Positions 8,816 through 17,697 are shown, numbered from the stretch's first letter. The stretch is DNA of 64,000 nucleotides from CBDBCU01 sp965243185 (GCA_965243185.1 OZ251531.1:372001-436000), one strand, 5' to 3'. Made by a program: numbers and translations. The notes: a model not told the origin generated them from the letters alone.

Positions 8816-10429
8816 TCATCCATCTATCCCGTCAGCCCAAGCTACTTGGCCGCCGATTAGGGTCAAGCGGGCTTGGGTGTTTTTTAGGGCGGCCGCTCCG
8901 GCTTGGGGCAAGTCGGTATCCACTAGCACCAGGTCGGCTAACATTCCGGGCTTAATAGTGCCTTTGCGGGTTTCCATTCCTTCGGCCCAAGCGCTGCCCT
9001 GGGTGTAGGCGCGCAATGCCGATTTCAGGGTTAAGCCCGGCTGGTCGGTAACGGAGGGGGCAAAGGGCAAGGGGCGGCCAATGGCAGTGCGGCGGGTGAG
9101 GGCGCTGTAGAGAGCCGGCCAAGGGGACGGGTCAATGACCGGGGCGTCGGAGCCAAAGGCCAGGGGGAGGCCGGCTTGGTAGAGAGCGACTATAGGGTAG
9201 AGATGGGGCAGGAGTTCGGGGGCTACTTGTTCCCGGTAGCTTTCGCCGCGCCAGTAGATAAAGCCGGGTTGGGTTACTACGGTTAGACCGCGGCGGCGCA
9301 GTTGGGGCAGCAGTTGCGGGGGACATTCGGCGCAGTGTTCAAGGCGGTTGCGGGGGATGGGATGGGATGGGCCGGCGGGGATAGCCGGTGTGAGGGCGAT
9401 TGGGATGGGGTGGGACAACGCCGGCAGATTGGCTACGGCGGCTATAGATTCCTGCTCGATGGCGTGGATGGCTACCGGGAAACCCAGGCCATGGGCGGCG
9501 GATACTAATTCGGCTAATTCCGCAGTGCCGGGATGCAAGGCGCCGGTGGTCAGGGTAAGCATTATTTTGGCGTGGCCTAGGCGGAGATAGTCGTCGCCAT
9601 AGCCCCAAGATAAGCCGGTGTTGGCAAATTGGTTCAGATTTGAGGCTCCAGCCAGCATTGTTAGGCGGGGTTGAAAATGGCCGGATTGGGTGAGGGATTG
9701 GAAGGTTTGCCAGTGGGCGGGGGAGTTGTGGGGGCCGGCATCTTGCACTGAAGTAATGCCGTGGTGGAGCAGTTTTTGGCTTAACCGGCTGACGCTGGCG
9801 GCCAGTTCGGACGGGGAGCGGGTGTTACCCAACTTTTCCCGCAGCCAAGGGGACATTTCCAGCAGGACGCCATTGGGTTCTCCGGTGGCTGCGTCGCGGC
9901 GGATGATGCTTTCGGGCGGGTCGGGAGTGGCGGCGTTAATGCCGGCCAAGGTCAATGCCGGGCTGTTCAGGATGGCGGCGTGGCCGCTGCGGTGTTCCAG
10001 GCGTACCGGATGGCGGGGGGCAACGGCGTCCAGTTCCCAACGGGTGGGATAGCGGCGTTCCGACAGGGCGGCCGGTTCCAGTCCGTAGCCGCGGAGCCAT
10101 TGGCCCGGCGGGGTGGCAGCGGCGCGGCGGCGGAGGGCTTGCTGCAAAGCGGGGATGGAGTTGATAGCCGGGGGGCGGCAATCCAAGGCGGTTAGGGCGG
10201 CGGCCGTGGCCAGGAGGTGGCAATGGGCGTCGTTCAAGCCGGGAATGAGGGTGTGGCCGCGGCAGTCAATAATTTCGGTGCGGGAATGGCGGAAGGGGCG
10301 GAGGTCGGCGTAACGGCCTAGGGCTAGAACGGTATCCCCGGCGATGGCGACGGCGGCGGCGTGGGGCAAGGCCGGGTCGAGGGTGATGACTTGGGCGTTG
10401 ACCAGGAGCAGGTCGGCTTGGGGGGACAT
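8816..10429 (-). CDS. YtcJ-like metal-dependent amidohydrolase
   Basis: 537 residues, the usual length for amidohydrolase family 3 (YtcJ/NfdA type). It starts with the beta-sandwich segment ADLLLVNAQVITLDP, then the metal-binding HxH in LNDAHCHLLA (near residue 75). Later come a conserved AIHAIEQESI, FGSDAPVIDPSPW with the catalytic Asp, and the C-terminal GTIKPGMLADLVLVDTDLPQ typical of the family. The substrate is unknown; family members hydrolyse N-formyl or other amides. No operon partner: lipA ends 39 bases upstream on the same strand. Confidence 0.88.
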   Translation of the reverse strand: MSPQADLLLVNAQVITLDPALPHAAAVAIAGDTVLALGRYADLRPFRHSRTEIIDCRGHTLIPGLNDAHCHLLATAAALTALDCRPPAINSIPALQQALRRRAAATPPGQWLRGYGLEPAALSERRYPTRWELDAVAPRHPVRLEHRSGHAAILNSPALTLAGINAATPDPPESIIRRDAATGEPNGVLLEMSPWLREKLGNTRSPSELAASVSRLSQKLLHHGITSVQDAGPHNSPAHWQTFQSLTQSGHFQPRLTMLAGASNLNQFANTGLSWGYGDDYLRLGHAKIMLTLTTGALHPGTAELAELVSAAHGLGFPVAIHAIEQESIAAVANLPALSHPIPIALTPAIPAGPSHPIPRNRLEHCAECPPQLLPQLRRRGLTVVTQPGFIYWRGESYREQVAPELLPHLYPIVALYQAGLPLAFGSDAPVIDPSPWPALYSALTRRTAIGRPLPFAPSVTDQPGLTLKSALRAYTQGSAWAEGMETRKGTIKPGMLADLVLVDTDLPQAGAAALKNTQARLTLIGGQVAWADGIDG

Positions 10430-10468
10430 AGCGGGCGGCAGCGGCGGCGGCAGCGGCAGCGGGCGGGA

Positions 10469-11371
10469 TTAAGTTGCCGGGGTTAAGGCGGCCGCGTTGT
10501 GCTGTTCGTCGGCGTGGTAGGAGCTGCGGACGAGGGGGCCGGCGGCGACGTGCTTGAAGCCCATTTCCTGACCGAGGCGGGCCAGTTCAGCGAATTCGTC
10601 GGGGTGGTAGAAGCGGTCAATGGCGATATGCTGGGCGGAGGGGCGCAGGTACTGGCCGATGGTGAGGAGGTCGCAGTCCACGGCGCGGAGGTCAGCCATA
10701 GTTGCCACTAGTTCATCGGTAGTTTCGCCCATTCCTACGATGATGCCGGACTTGGTGACGGCGTCCGGGGTTAGCGCTTTGGCTTGGGCGAGCAGGTCGA
10801 GGGAACGCTGGTAATCGCCTTTGGGGCGCACCCGGGGGAAAAGGCGGCGGGTAGATTCGATGTTGTGGTTCAGCACGTCGGGGCGGGCGGCCATTACGCG
10901 GGCGAGGGCGTCTGGGGAGCCGGCAAAGTCGGGAATCAGCACTTCTACTTTGCAGTCGGGGGATTGGGCGCGGATGCGGTTGATGCAGGCGGCAAAGATG
11001 AAGGCGCCGCCATCGGGGAGGTCGTCGCGGTTGACGGAAGTAATGACGCAGTAGCGCAAGCCAAGTTCCTGGACGGTGGCGGCAAGGCGGGCCGGTTCCT
11101 GCAAGTCAACGCCTTGGGGGCGGCCGGTGGTTACGGCGCAGTAGTGGCAGCGGCGGGTGCAGAGGTCGCCGAGGATCATAAAGGTGGCGGTGCCGCGTTC
11201 CCAACATTCGCCGATATTGGGGCAGTGGGCTTCCTCGCAGACGGTATGGAGCTGCTGGCCGCGCATCAGCTGTTTCAGTTCGAGGTAGCCGGGGCCGCCG
11301 GGCATCGTTACCTTGAGCCACTGGGGGAGACGGGGGCGGATGGATGTAGTTTGCTGGCGGGCGGTGGTCAT
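10469..11371 (-). CDS. lipA: lipoyl synthase
   Basis: Radical SAM enzyme inserting two sulfurs into octanoyl groups on lipoyl domains. The SAM cluster motif is CTRRCHYC, and the auxiliary cluster cysteines lie in CEEAHCPNIGEC. The C-terminal RSSYHAD block, with the Ser that ligates the auxiliary cluster, is present. The product has 300 residues. The ATG follows CAGGAAAAACC; a longer reading would overlap the whole of gmk in another frame. Downstream of gmk by 14 bases. lipB is not in the window. Confidence 0.95.
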   Translation of the reverse strand: MTTARQQTTSIRPRLPQWLKVTMPGGPGYLELKQLMRGQQLHTVCEEAHCPNIGECWERGTATFMILGDLCTRRCHYCAVTTGRPQGVDLQEPARLAATVQELGLRYCVITSVNRDDLPDGGAFIFAACINRIRAQSPDCKVEVLIPDFAGSPDALARVMAARPDVLNHNIESTRRLFPRVRPKGDYQRSLDLLAQAKALTPDAVTKSGIIVGMGETTDELVATMADLRAVDCDLLTIGQYLRPSAQHIAIDRFYHPDEFAELARLGQEMGFKHVAAGPLVRSSYHADEQHNAAALTPAT

Positions 11372-11385
11372 TGGTTTTTCCTGCG

Positions 11386-12015
11386 TTAGATGAAGTCGAT
11401 GGTTCGGGGGATTACCCGGCATTTTTCGGCGGCGATGATGGCGGCGATGGCGGCGGCGGCTTGGGTCAGGCCGCCGTCGTGGTTGATGACGCGGTAATCG
11501 TAATGGCGGACTTGGGACAGTTCCTGTTGGGCGGTTTGGAGGCGGAGTTGGGCTTCGGCAGCGGTTTCGGTTTGGCGTTGGGTCAGGCGTTGGGCGAGTT
11601 CGGCAAGGGAGCCGGGGAGGAGAAAGATGAACAGGGCTTCGGGGGCCAGTTGGCGGACGGTGGCGGCGCCCTGGACATCGATTTTCAGGATGACATCCCG
11701 GCCGGCGGCGAAGCCCTGGCGGACCTGGCTGCGGGGGACGCCGTACCAGTGGCCATAGACTTGGGCGCATTCGAGGAACTGGTCTCTTTCGCGCATAGTG
11801 GAGAAGGTATCGGTATCCAAAAAGATGTAGTCGATGCCATCCTGTTCGCCGGGCCGGGGCGGGCGGGTGGTGGCGGTTACGGCGAAATGCCAAGGCTGGG
11901 GCAATTTTTTCAGTTCGGCCAGTACGGCGTCTTTGCCGACGCCGGAGGGGCCGGAGAGGACGACCAGCAGCGGCGGGGCCGGGGCCAGTTCTTTGATGTC
12001 GATGGCGGCGGGCAA
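11386..12015 (-). CDS. gmk: guanylate kinase
   Basis: Phosphorylates GMP to GDP. P-loop SGPSGVGKD at about residues 21-29; the GMP-binding TTRPPRPGEQDGIDYIFL block follows. The product has 209 residues. The start is TTG, 1 base after the tyrA stop, implying coupling to tyrA; no ATG gives a sensible N-terminus. Confidence 0.93.
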   Translation of the reverse strand: MPAAIDIKELAPAPPLLVVLSGPSGVGKDAVLAELKKLPQPWHFAVTATTRPPRPGEQDGIDYIFLDTDTFSTMRERDQFLECAQVYGHWYGVPRSQVRQGFAAGRDVILKIDVQGAATVRQLAPEALFIFLLPGSLAELAQRLTQRQTETAAEAQLRLQTAQQELSQVRHYDYRVINHDGGLTQAAAAIAAIIAAEKCRVIPRTIDFI

Positions 12016-12016
12016 G

Positions 12017-13030
12017 CTAACGCCGCTCCCCGTCGTTGGCGCCGCCGCGGAAGATGCGGCGTTGGGCGTCCATCAGGCGGCGGCCGACGAACATATCGCC
12101 CATGCTCTGGGCAAAGGTGGGGAGTTCCTGATGGGGGTTATATTGGCGGGATTGGGCGCCATAGTCGCCGGCGAGCCATTGGGCGCGGGCGTCCCGGGCG
12201 CGGACGAAAAGGTCGAGGATGGCGGCGGGGTCGAGGTTATCGCGGTCAACCAGAAGTTGGCGGATGTCGTAGAGTTCGCGGATGAAGGAGTCAATCCAGG
12301 CGACGATGGGTTCGGGGTTGGAGATGCAGATGTCGCGGTGCATTACGGTGTCGCCGGCGGCGAGGCGGGTCAGGTCGCGGTAGCCGGTGGCGGCGACGCG
12401 GGCGATGTCGTCCCAATTGGCGCTTTTGGAAGTGCAGGTTACGAGGGCGACGGAGAGCATAAAGGGGAGGTGGCTGGCGGCGGCGACGAAGCTGTCGTGT
12501 TCGGCGGCGCTGATGAAAAAGGGCTGGGCGCCGATGGCTTCGACCATAGTGGTGATTTCGGCGGCGGCCCGTTCGCCGGATTTGAGGCTGGGGGTGATGC
12601 ACCAGGTTTTGCCCTGGAAGAGGTCGGCGGCGGCGTTTTCGGGGCCGGGGGTTTCTTTGCCGGCCATGGGGTGGCCGCCGATAAAGTCGATGCCATCGGG
12701 GAGGTATTGGTCGGCCCAATCCATAATTGCTTTTTTGGAGCTGCCGAGGTCGGTAACGACGCAACCTTGGGGCAGGTGGGATGCCAGAACCTCGAGGACT
12801 TCCTGCATAGCCATAATGGGGGTGGCCAGGACGACGATGTCGGCGTTGGCGACGGCGTTGAGGAGGCGGTTTTCCATTTTGTCGAAGGCTTTGGTGCGCT
12901 GGGCGGCGGTACGGACGCCGCCGCTGGAGTCGGTGCCGACGATTTCGAGGTTGAGGAGTTGGGATTGGCGGAGGGCGAGGGCGAGGGAAGTACCCATCAA
13001 GCCGGTGCCAACGATAGCGATTTTCGGCAT
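12017..13030 (-). CDS. tyrA: prephenate dehydrogenase
   Basis: NAD(P)-dependent oxidative decarboxylation of prephenate to 4-hydroxyphenylpyruvate for tyrosine. Rossmann GTGLMG at 8-13, ADIVVLATPI, the active-site GGHPMAGKE, and the helical dimerisation domain with ASHLPFMLSVAL. The product has 337 residues with no ACT domain visible. It leads a minus-strand tyrA-gmk-lipA cluster. Confidence 0.92.
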   Translation of the reverse strand: MPKIAIVGTGLMGTSLALALRQSQLLNLEIVGTDSSGGVRTAAQRTKAFDKMENRLLNAVANADIVVLATPIMAMQEVLEVLASHLPQGCVVTDLGSSKKAIMDWADQYLPDGIDFIGGHPMAGKETPGPENAAADLFQGKTWCITPSLKSGERAAAEITTMVEAIGAQPFFISAAEHDSFVAAASHLPFMLSVALVTCTSKSANWDDIARVAATGYRDLTRLAAGDTVMHRDICISNPEPIVAWIDSFIRELYDIRQLLVDRDNLDPAAILDLFVRARDARAQWLAGDYGAQSRQYNPHQELPTFAQSMGDMFVGRRLMDAQRRIFRGGANDGERR

Positions 13031-13119
13031 TTGCCTAACCTCCGGGGCCGGGGAGTCTGGCCGGTGGGGGATGTTCCGGGTTTATCTTACCACTGTTTGG
13101 GGGATGGGGAAACGGGGGA

Positions 13120-13223
13120 ATCTGGATTCCTACTTTCGGGGGGATGACGATTGCACCCCTGATGAACGCCGCCCCCGCCCCCTTTCTGGATTCCCACTTT
13201 CGTGGGAATGACGATTTCGATAT
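13120..13223. repeat. two palindromic repeat arms (copies E1, E2)
   Basis: TCTGGATTCCTACTTTCGGG with its partial mirror (13120-13152) and TTCTGGATTCCCACTTTCGTGGGAATGAC with a CGATTTCGATAT tail (13184-13223). These match the right-hand hairpin of the dispersed MITE-like family; E1 is degenerate. Confidence 0.75.
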
Positions 13224-13253
13224 GGGGTTGTCCGGGTGGGGGATACCGGTATT

Positions 13254-13283
13254 GGCGGAACCCCTGGGCCCAGGGGTTCCGCC
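13254..13283. repeat. 30-base perfect palindrome
   Basis: GGCGGAACCCCTGGG followed by its exact reverse complement, with no loop. It lies in the noncoding stretch between tyrA and the coiled-coil membrane protein. No poly-T follows on either strand, so it is not a standard terminator. It could be a protein binding site or a cruciform/REP-like element. Confidence 0.7.
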
Positions 13284-13803
13284 TGTCGCGGAAGGTGGTT
13301 GGCAAGACTGGTCATGCGGGTTGCTACGCCGGTTGGATTCCTTGCTGCACATTCCGGTAATGCCCGACCAGATTGCCGATTACGATAGCGCGACCTTAGG
13401 TTGGCTACTGACGCCGGTCGGTATGGTTGCCGTTCCGGCGGGTTGGCCCAGTCTGGCTACCGTTGGTTGACCACGCTCCAGTCAACCCTAAGCTCGAACT
13501 CCTGTGGGAGGGGGCGGCGGTTTGGCGGCGGTTGGGATTTGCCGTTTTCCGCGCGCTCCGGTGGGGGTTTGGGGGCCTTAATCCCGTGTCCCCGGGGGAG
13601 GAGTTGAGGCGGCCGGCGGCGGATTAGGCGGCCGGGCGCCCACAGCGCGCTGTGGCGATAAAGCAACGGTAAGCTAGCAAATCGTTTAAGTCCCTGCGTC
13701 CAGGGGCCGGGTCTGACCTCGACGGTTTTTATTGTGGGGGATGTTTTGGGGAATGTCAATATGTTTTAAGACGGATTTTCGGATTGGTTTTGAGGATTGG
13801 GGG
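13284..13803. other. noncoding stretch, nothing recognised
   Basis: About 520 bases with no ORF that has a plausible ribosome site or family resemblance, and no tRNA-like cloverleaf found by eye. It contains short inverted segments such as GCGCCCACAGCGCGCTGTGG. Confidence 0.5.
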
Positions 13804-13872
13804 TTCTGGATTCCCACTTTCGTGGGAATGACGGTGGGGAGGTGGGGATGATGGTTGCTATAGGCGATAGCC
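13804..13872. repeat. MITE-like repeat, right half (copy F)
   Basis: TTCTGGATTCCCACTTTC plus its mirror arm, then after a short insert TTGCTATAGGCGATAG, the outer end of the family. The left half is missing. Confidence 0.75.
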
Positions 13873-13895
13873 CTGAATAAGCTGCCCTGATTGTT

Positions 13896-13923
13896 TTGAC
13901 TTTAAGGGTTGGAAGGATATAAT
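13896..13923 (+). promoter_or_regulatory. sigma70-type promoter
   Basis: TTGACT, 16-base spacer, TATAAT. Transcription would start near 13930, about 35 bases before the GTG of the following membrane protein. Confidence 0.65.
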
Positions 13924-13964
13924 AGCTGTGTGCCTTGAATCGGAAATAACGGGGGTGCCAAGCA

Positions 13965-14582
13965 GTGCAATGGTTGCGGGGCTGGGAATGGTCAATCATT
14001 CTGGCGGTTTTGCTTTCCACCGGCATAGCGGTGTGGTTGGCGATTTACCCAGGTCTGCCGGAGGGAGTCAAGACGCCCTTTGTAGCGGACATTACGGCGA
14101 TAGCCGGCAAGGCTACGCAAGTAGCGGCCAATGCGGGCGGGGGGTTGATTCCCTACCTGTTCTTGGTCATCCAATTGATTAGGTCGGAGGTGAAGGACGT
14201 GATTTTTGCCCGGAATGTCGAAAAGCGGGCGGCAGCGGTAGCGCAGCAGGCGGCGGTGGTGATGGAGCGGGAGGAAGCGGTGAAAGCGGCAACGGCGGCG
14301 GCGGCGGAGAAGGTAGCGGCGGCGGAGCAGCGGACGGCGGCGGTGATGGAGCGGGAGGAAGCGGTGAAAGAGCAGGCGGCAGCGGTGGCGGCGGAGCGGG
14401 AGCAAGTGGCGGCGCAAGCGGCGGCGGCGGCGGCGGAACGGGAGCAAGTGGCGGCAGAGCGGGCGGCGGCCGCTGTGGAGCGGGAGCAAATGGCGGCGGT
14501 GCTGAAGTGGGCCGAGGAGCAGGGGTTCAATCTCCCGCCGGGGCTGGCTACTAACGGGCATAACGGCAAAGACGATGCGTAA
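13965..14582 (+). CDS. membrane-anchored Ala/Glu-rich coiled-coil protein
   Basis: 205 residues. Two hydrophobic segments (about 10-30 and 58-72, LIPYLFLVIQLI) are followed by a long Ala/Glu/Arg-rich helix (about 85-185). That helix holds near-identical internal repeats: VMEREEAVK twice and AEREQVAA several times, mirrored by repeated GC-rich DNA. The tail is LPPGLATNGHNGKDDA. The start is GTG; a strong promoter lies just upstream. No family is recognised; it resembles scaffold-like or stomatin-like coiled-coil proteins only in composition. Monocistronic, ending in a perfect hairpin. Confidence 0.7.
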   Translation: MQWLRGWEWSIILAVLLSTGIAVWLAIYPGLPEGVKTPFVADITAIAGKATQVAANAGGGLIPYLFLVIQLIRSEVKDVIFARNVEKRAAAVAQQAAVVMEREEAVKAATAAAAEKVAAAEQRTAAVMEREEAVKEQAAAVAAEREQVAAQAAAAAAEREQVAAERAAAAVEREQMAAVLKWAEEQGFNLPPGLATNGHNGKDDA

Positions 14583-14612
14583 CGGCAAAATTGTCTGGCA
14601 TTGCCCCAAAGA

Positions 14613-14643
14613 AACGGCGGCGGTTATTGAAACCGCCGCCGTT
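14613..14643. terminator. strong hairpin between convergent genes
   Basis: Perfect 13-bp stem AACGGCGGCGGTT/AACCGCCGCCGTT with a 5-base loop, between convergent genes. There is no clear T-run, so the terminator function is inferred from position. Confidence 0.55.
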
Positions 14644-14701
14644 GCCTCGGTTAGTTAAGGATTTCCCCCCGGGAAACTACCCGCTACGGCAAGTTGCCGG
14701 G

Positions 14702-15676
14702 TTAGCGGCGGCGGACGCGTTTGGTGCAGACGCCGACCCAAGTGCGGCTTTCCCGGGCTCTCCGTTTTTTCGCTGGCTGCTGCGGATTCGGATGGTCCTC
14801 AATCAGGTAAAACCAGCCCAAGTTGTCCCCGTTATCATCCACTCCCGAGCCGCGGTCACGGTTGTGGCCGGGGCCGAAATCGGCGCTGCCTTCGACATAT
14901 TTCCCGCCCCGGGCCCGACAGGAGGCGATGGCCCGCGCCTCGGCCATGGCGAGCCATTGAGCCTCGGTGCGGAACCCGCCGCCGGCTTGACGGGCTGGAT
15001 CAGTAATGTGGGTACGGACGCCGGTTCGCCAGTGGACCCTCCAGTCGGTATTGCCTTCATCACTTTCGGCGCCATAGCGGCCCCGGGACCGTTTCTGACT
15101 GTCGGCCCAGTTGTTGACCCAGCTACCGTGCGTGTTGCCAAAGGGGGTGCAGAGCAGGTTGCCGGGATTGGCGGCGTCATCCGGGCAAGTGTCGGTATCG
15201 GCGGAGCCGCTGCGAACCCGGAAGCGGACGGTTTTCTTGCCGCGGCGTTCCTCCCGGGGAAACTCAAAAATGAGGTCGCGGGAGACGCCGGTTACGCCGG
15301 ATTCGCCGTCGGTCAGGTAGCCCTCTTGGGCCGCCAGAAAGCCGCGGAAGTTGCCTTGCTGGCCGAAATAGACGGTGTCGTCGCGTTCGTTGCGGTCCCG
15401 GCCGGCAAGCCAAGTTTCGGACTTGGTCCAAGTGTCCGACTGGTCGATGGCGCAGTAGATGGCTTTGCCGCGGTTGGCGGCGAGGGATTCGAGGATCATG
15501 GAGACGCGGGCATCCTCGGCGTCGGCGACGGCCGGAGTCTCTTGCCAGTCGGAGCAGTCCCAAGGGATGGAACGGGGGGCGGCTTGGGCATCAGGGGTGG
15601 GACTGGCGGTAAATAACAGGAGTAGGGTCAAGGCGGTCAGGGCAAAGGCGGAGATGAATAGTCGGTAGCGGGACAT
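14702..15676 (-). CDS. secreted Cys-containing protein of unknown function
   Basis: 324 residues. The chosen ATG follows GGAGGTATCCCT. It gives a classical signal peptide (MSRYRLFISAFALTALTLLL, with a likely cut after PDAQA). The mature part has six cysteines (WDCSDW, IYCAID, DTCPDD, LLCTPF, ASCRAR, GVCTKR), enough for three disulfides. It is rich in Arg, Asp and Gly, with motifs FGNTHGSWVNNWADSQ and GKYVEGSADFG and a basic C-terminus. I recognise no domain. Probably extracytoplasmic; monocistronic, with a long hairpin about 60 bases upstream. Confidence 0.75.
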   Translation of the reverse strand: MSRYRLFISAFALTALTLLLLFTASPTPDAQAAPRSIPWDCSDWQETPAVADAEDARVSMILESLAANRGKAIYCAIDQSDTWTKSETWLAGRDRNERDDTVYFGQQGNFRGFLAAQEGYLTDGESGVTGVSRDLIFEFPREERRGKKTVRFRVRSGSADTDTCPDDAANPGNLLCTPFGNTHGSWVNNWADSQKRSRGRYGAESDEGNTDWRVHWRTGVRTHITDPARQAGGGFRTEAQWLAMAEARAIASCRARGGKYVEGSADFGPGHNRDRGSGVDDNGDNLGWFYLIEDHPNPQQPAKKRRARESRTWVGVCTKRVRRR

Positions 15677-15737
15677 AGGGATACCTCCGGGCGGCCGAAG
15701 CCGGTTAATACCGGTGGAAAGCCGGTAAAAACAGGGT

Positions 15738-15782
15738 AAAAAAGGGCGTGATTTTTGCTTGACAAAAATCACGCCCTTTTTT
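15738..15782. terminator. bidirectional rho-independent terminator
   Basis: Perfect 19-bp stem (AAAAAAGGGCGTGATTTTT and its complement) around a 7-base loop, with A/T runs on both sides so it can act on either strand. It lies upstream of the secreted protein start, where on the minus strand it could also act as an attenuator. Confidence 0.8.
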
Positions 15783-15874
15783 GAGATTTGGGGAAATTGG
15801 GGTAGGGAGGGGTTGGCTGCCGGAGGGGTTGGGGGCTCGAGAATCAAAATTTTTTTGGGGCCCGAAAAGAAACG

Positions 15875-15930
15875 GCGGGGGAACTTTTGTAAAAGTTCCC
15901 CCGCACCCCCTCAAAACTTTTGAGTTGGGG
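15875..15930. repeat. paired hairpins in intergenic region
   Basis: A 14-bp perfect stem GCGGGGGAACTTTT with a 2-base gap, followed at once by CCCCTCAAAACTTTTGAG ending TTGGGG, a second hairpin. The rest of the 15783-16026 gap shows nothing else. Confidence 0.6.
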
Positions 15931-16026
15931 GATTCCCCGGCGTAGTCGAGGAATGGGATAAGCGGGGGCAGAGAATGATGGGATATAGCGGGTGTTAGAC
16001 TGGTCGATTGAGGGGCGAGGGCAGGG

Positions 16027-16055
16027 TTGACTAATTTGGCGGGTATCATTAGGAT
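16027..16055 (+). promoter_or_regulatory. candidate sigma70 promoter of proV operon
   Basis: TTGACT, 17-base spacer, TAGGAT, about 200 bases before the proV start. The long leader holds a tandem repeat. Match is by eye. Confidence 0.5.
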
Positions 16056-16156
16056 AAGCGCATTAAGTAGGGATGGGGCGAAGGGGCGGTATTCAGCGGC
16101 TGCGGTTTAACGCCGGGCGGTCTAGGACAGGGAAAGCAGAAACACCGGTATTCGGC

Positions 16157-16243
16157 GGCTGTGGTTTAACGCTGCGGGATACGCGGGTTGCGGTTTAATG
16201 CTGCGGGATATGCGGGCTACGGCTTAACGCTACGGGATACGCG
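16157..16243 (+). repeat. three tandem 29-base repeats in proV leader
   Basis: Three head-to-tail 29-base units of the form GGYTRYGGYTTAAYGCTRCG then GGATAYGCG, differing at a few positions. A degenerate relative (GGCTGCGGTTTAACGCCGGG) lies near 16098. The array ends 13 bases before the proV ATG. Confidence 0.8.
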
Positions 16244-16256
16244 GAGGGATTGTCGG

Positions 16257-17627
16257 ATGCAGAATGATGATGCCAACCAGACTTTGACGGCGGCCGCCGG
16301 GGCGAATGGCGGCGCCCAGCCTTATATTGCGGTCAAGTCGGTGTGGAAGGTCTTTGGCCGCAATCCGGAGCGGGTGCTGTCCCCGGAGCATAACTACAAG
16401 GACCGGGATACGGTCCAGAGTGAGCTGGGCAATTTGGTGGGGCTGCGGGAGGTGAGTTTTGAGGTGAGCCAGGGGGAGACCTTTATGATTATGGGTCTTT
16501 CCGGGAGCGGGAAGTCCACGATGGTGCGCTGCCTGCTGCGGCTGATTGAGCCGACCAGCGGGCAGATTATTATTGACGGGTCGGACATTACCCAGATGTC
16601 GGACAATGAGCTGGTGGAGTTCCGGCGGCGGAAAATCGCGATGGTTTTCCAGCATTACGGGCTGATGCCGCATCGGAATGTCATTGACAACGCGTCCTGG
16701 GGGCTGGAGATTCAGGGAGTGGGGAAGGAGGAGCGGTACGAGCGCACCCGCAAGACTTTGGAGCTGGTGGGCTTGGGCGGTTGGGAAAACTCTTATCCCC
16801 GGCAGCTGTCCGGGGGGATGCAGCAACGGGTGGGACTGGCCCGGGCGTTGGTGGTGGATACGGATATTCTGCTGATGGATGAGCCGTTCAGCGGTTTGGA
16901 TCCGCTGATTCGGCGGCAGATGCAGGATGAATTGCTGAACCTGCAAAGCGAGCTGCACAAGACCATCATCTTTATTACCCATGACCTGAATGAAGCGTTG
17001 AAGCTGGGGGATCATATCTGCATCCTGAAGGGCGGGGAGGTGTCGCAGATTGGGACGCCGGAGGATATTGTGTTGCGGCCGGAGGATGAGTATGTGGGGG
17101 AGTTCACGCAGGATGTGCGGCTGGAGAGTGTGCTGACGGCGGGGAAGGTGATGGTGGGGCCGAAGGCGACGGTGATGGGGCATCAGGGGCCGCGGGCGGC
17201 GCTGCATACGATCGGGAGCAGCGACGGGGATGTGGCGTGGGTGGTGGATCGGCGGGAGCATTATTTGGGGATTTTGTCGATCAGCGGGGCGGAAAAGGCG
17301 CTGCGGGCCGGGGTGCATCGGTTTGACCAAGCGTGGGAGTTTGTGGATCAGGAGTATGCGCCGGTTTTTGTGGGGACTACTTTTGAGGAGCTGATCCCGC
17401 GGGCGATGGGGAGCGACCATCCGATTCCGGTGGTGGATGAGAATAACCTGCTGCTGGGGGAGGTACATCGGAGCGCGCTGGCGGAGGCGTTGGCAGAAAC
17501 TTCGGCGGTGGAGCAGGATTATGAGGCTAATGCGGCGCTGAACGCGGCGTTGGCGGCGGAAACTGCGGCGGAGGCGGCGGTTGGTGAGGAAGGGGCGGGG
17601 GAGGCGGCAATAGCAGTGGAGGGGTAA
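16257..17627 (+). CDS. proV: glycine betaine/proline-type ABC transporter ATP-binding protein
   Basis: Powers uptake of quaternary amines (ProV/OpuAA family). Walker A GLSGSGKST near residue 80, signature LSGGMQQRVGLARAL, Walker B DILLMDEPFSGLDP, H-loop FITHDLNEAL. The C-terminal half continues into CBS-like repeats, as in ionic-strength-sensing OpuA, and ends in an Ala/Glu-rich tail. The product has 456 residues. The ATG giving MQNDDANQ follows GGAGGG; an earlier in-frame GTG/ATG lies inside the tandem repeats. First gene of a locus with proW and proX. Substrate is inferred from family. Confidence 0.92.
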   Translation: MQNDDANQTLTAAAGANGGAQPYIAVKSVWKVFGRNPERVLSPEHNYKDRDTVQSELGNLVGLREVSFEVSQGETFMIMGLSGSGKSTMVRCLLRLIEPTSGQIIIDGSDITQMSDNELVEFRRRKIAMVFQHYGLMPHRNVIDNASWGLEIQGVGKEERYERTRKTLELVGLGGWENSYPRQLSGGMQQRVGLARALVVDTDILLMDEPFSGLDPLIRRQMQDELLNLQSELHKTIIFITHDLNEALKLGDHICILKGGEVSQIGTPEDIVLRPEDEYVGEFTQDVRLESVLTAGKVMVGPKATVMGHQGPRAALHTIGSSDGDVAWVVDRREHYLGILSISGAEKALRAGVHRFDQAWEFVDQEYAPVFVGTTFEELIPRAMGSDHPIPVVDENNLLLGEVHRSALAEALAETSAVEQDYEANAALNAALAAETAAEAAVGEEGAGEAAIAVEG

Positions 17628-17697
17628 GTAGGGGCAGGCCGGAGCCTAGGGGTAAGCGGCGTTGGGCGAGGGTCGGGAGTGACCGGAAGGGAGGGTT

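Noticed and set aside
13284..13803. tRNA gene
   Set aside because: A GTTCGAG-like motif on the minus strand does not sit in a cloverleaf; acceptor and D-arm pairing fail.
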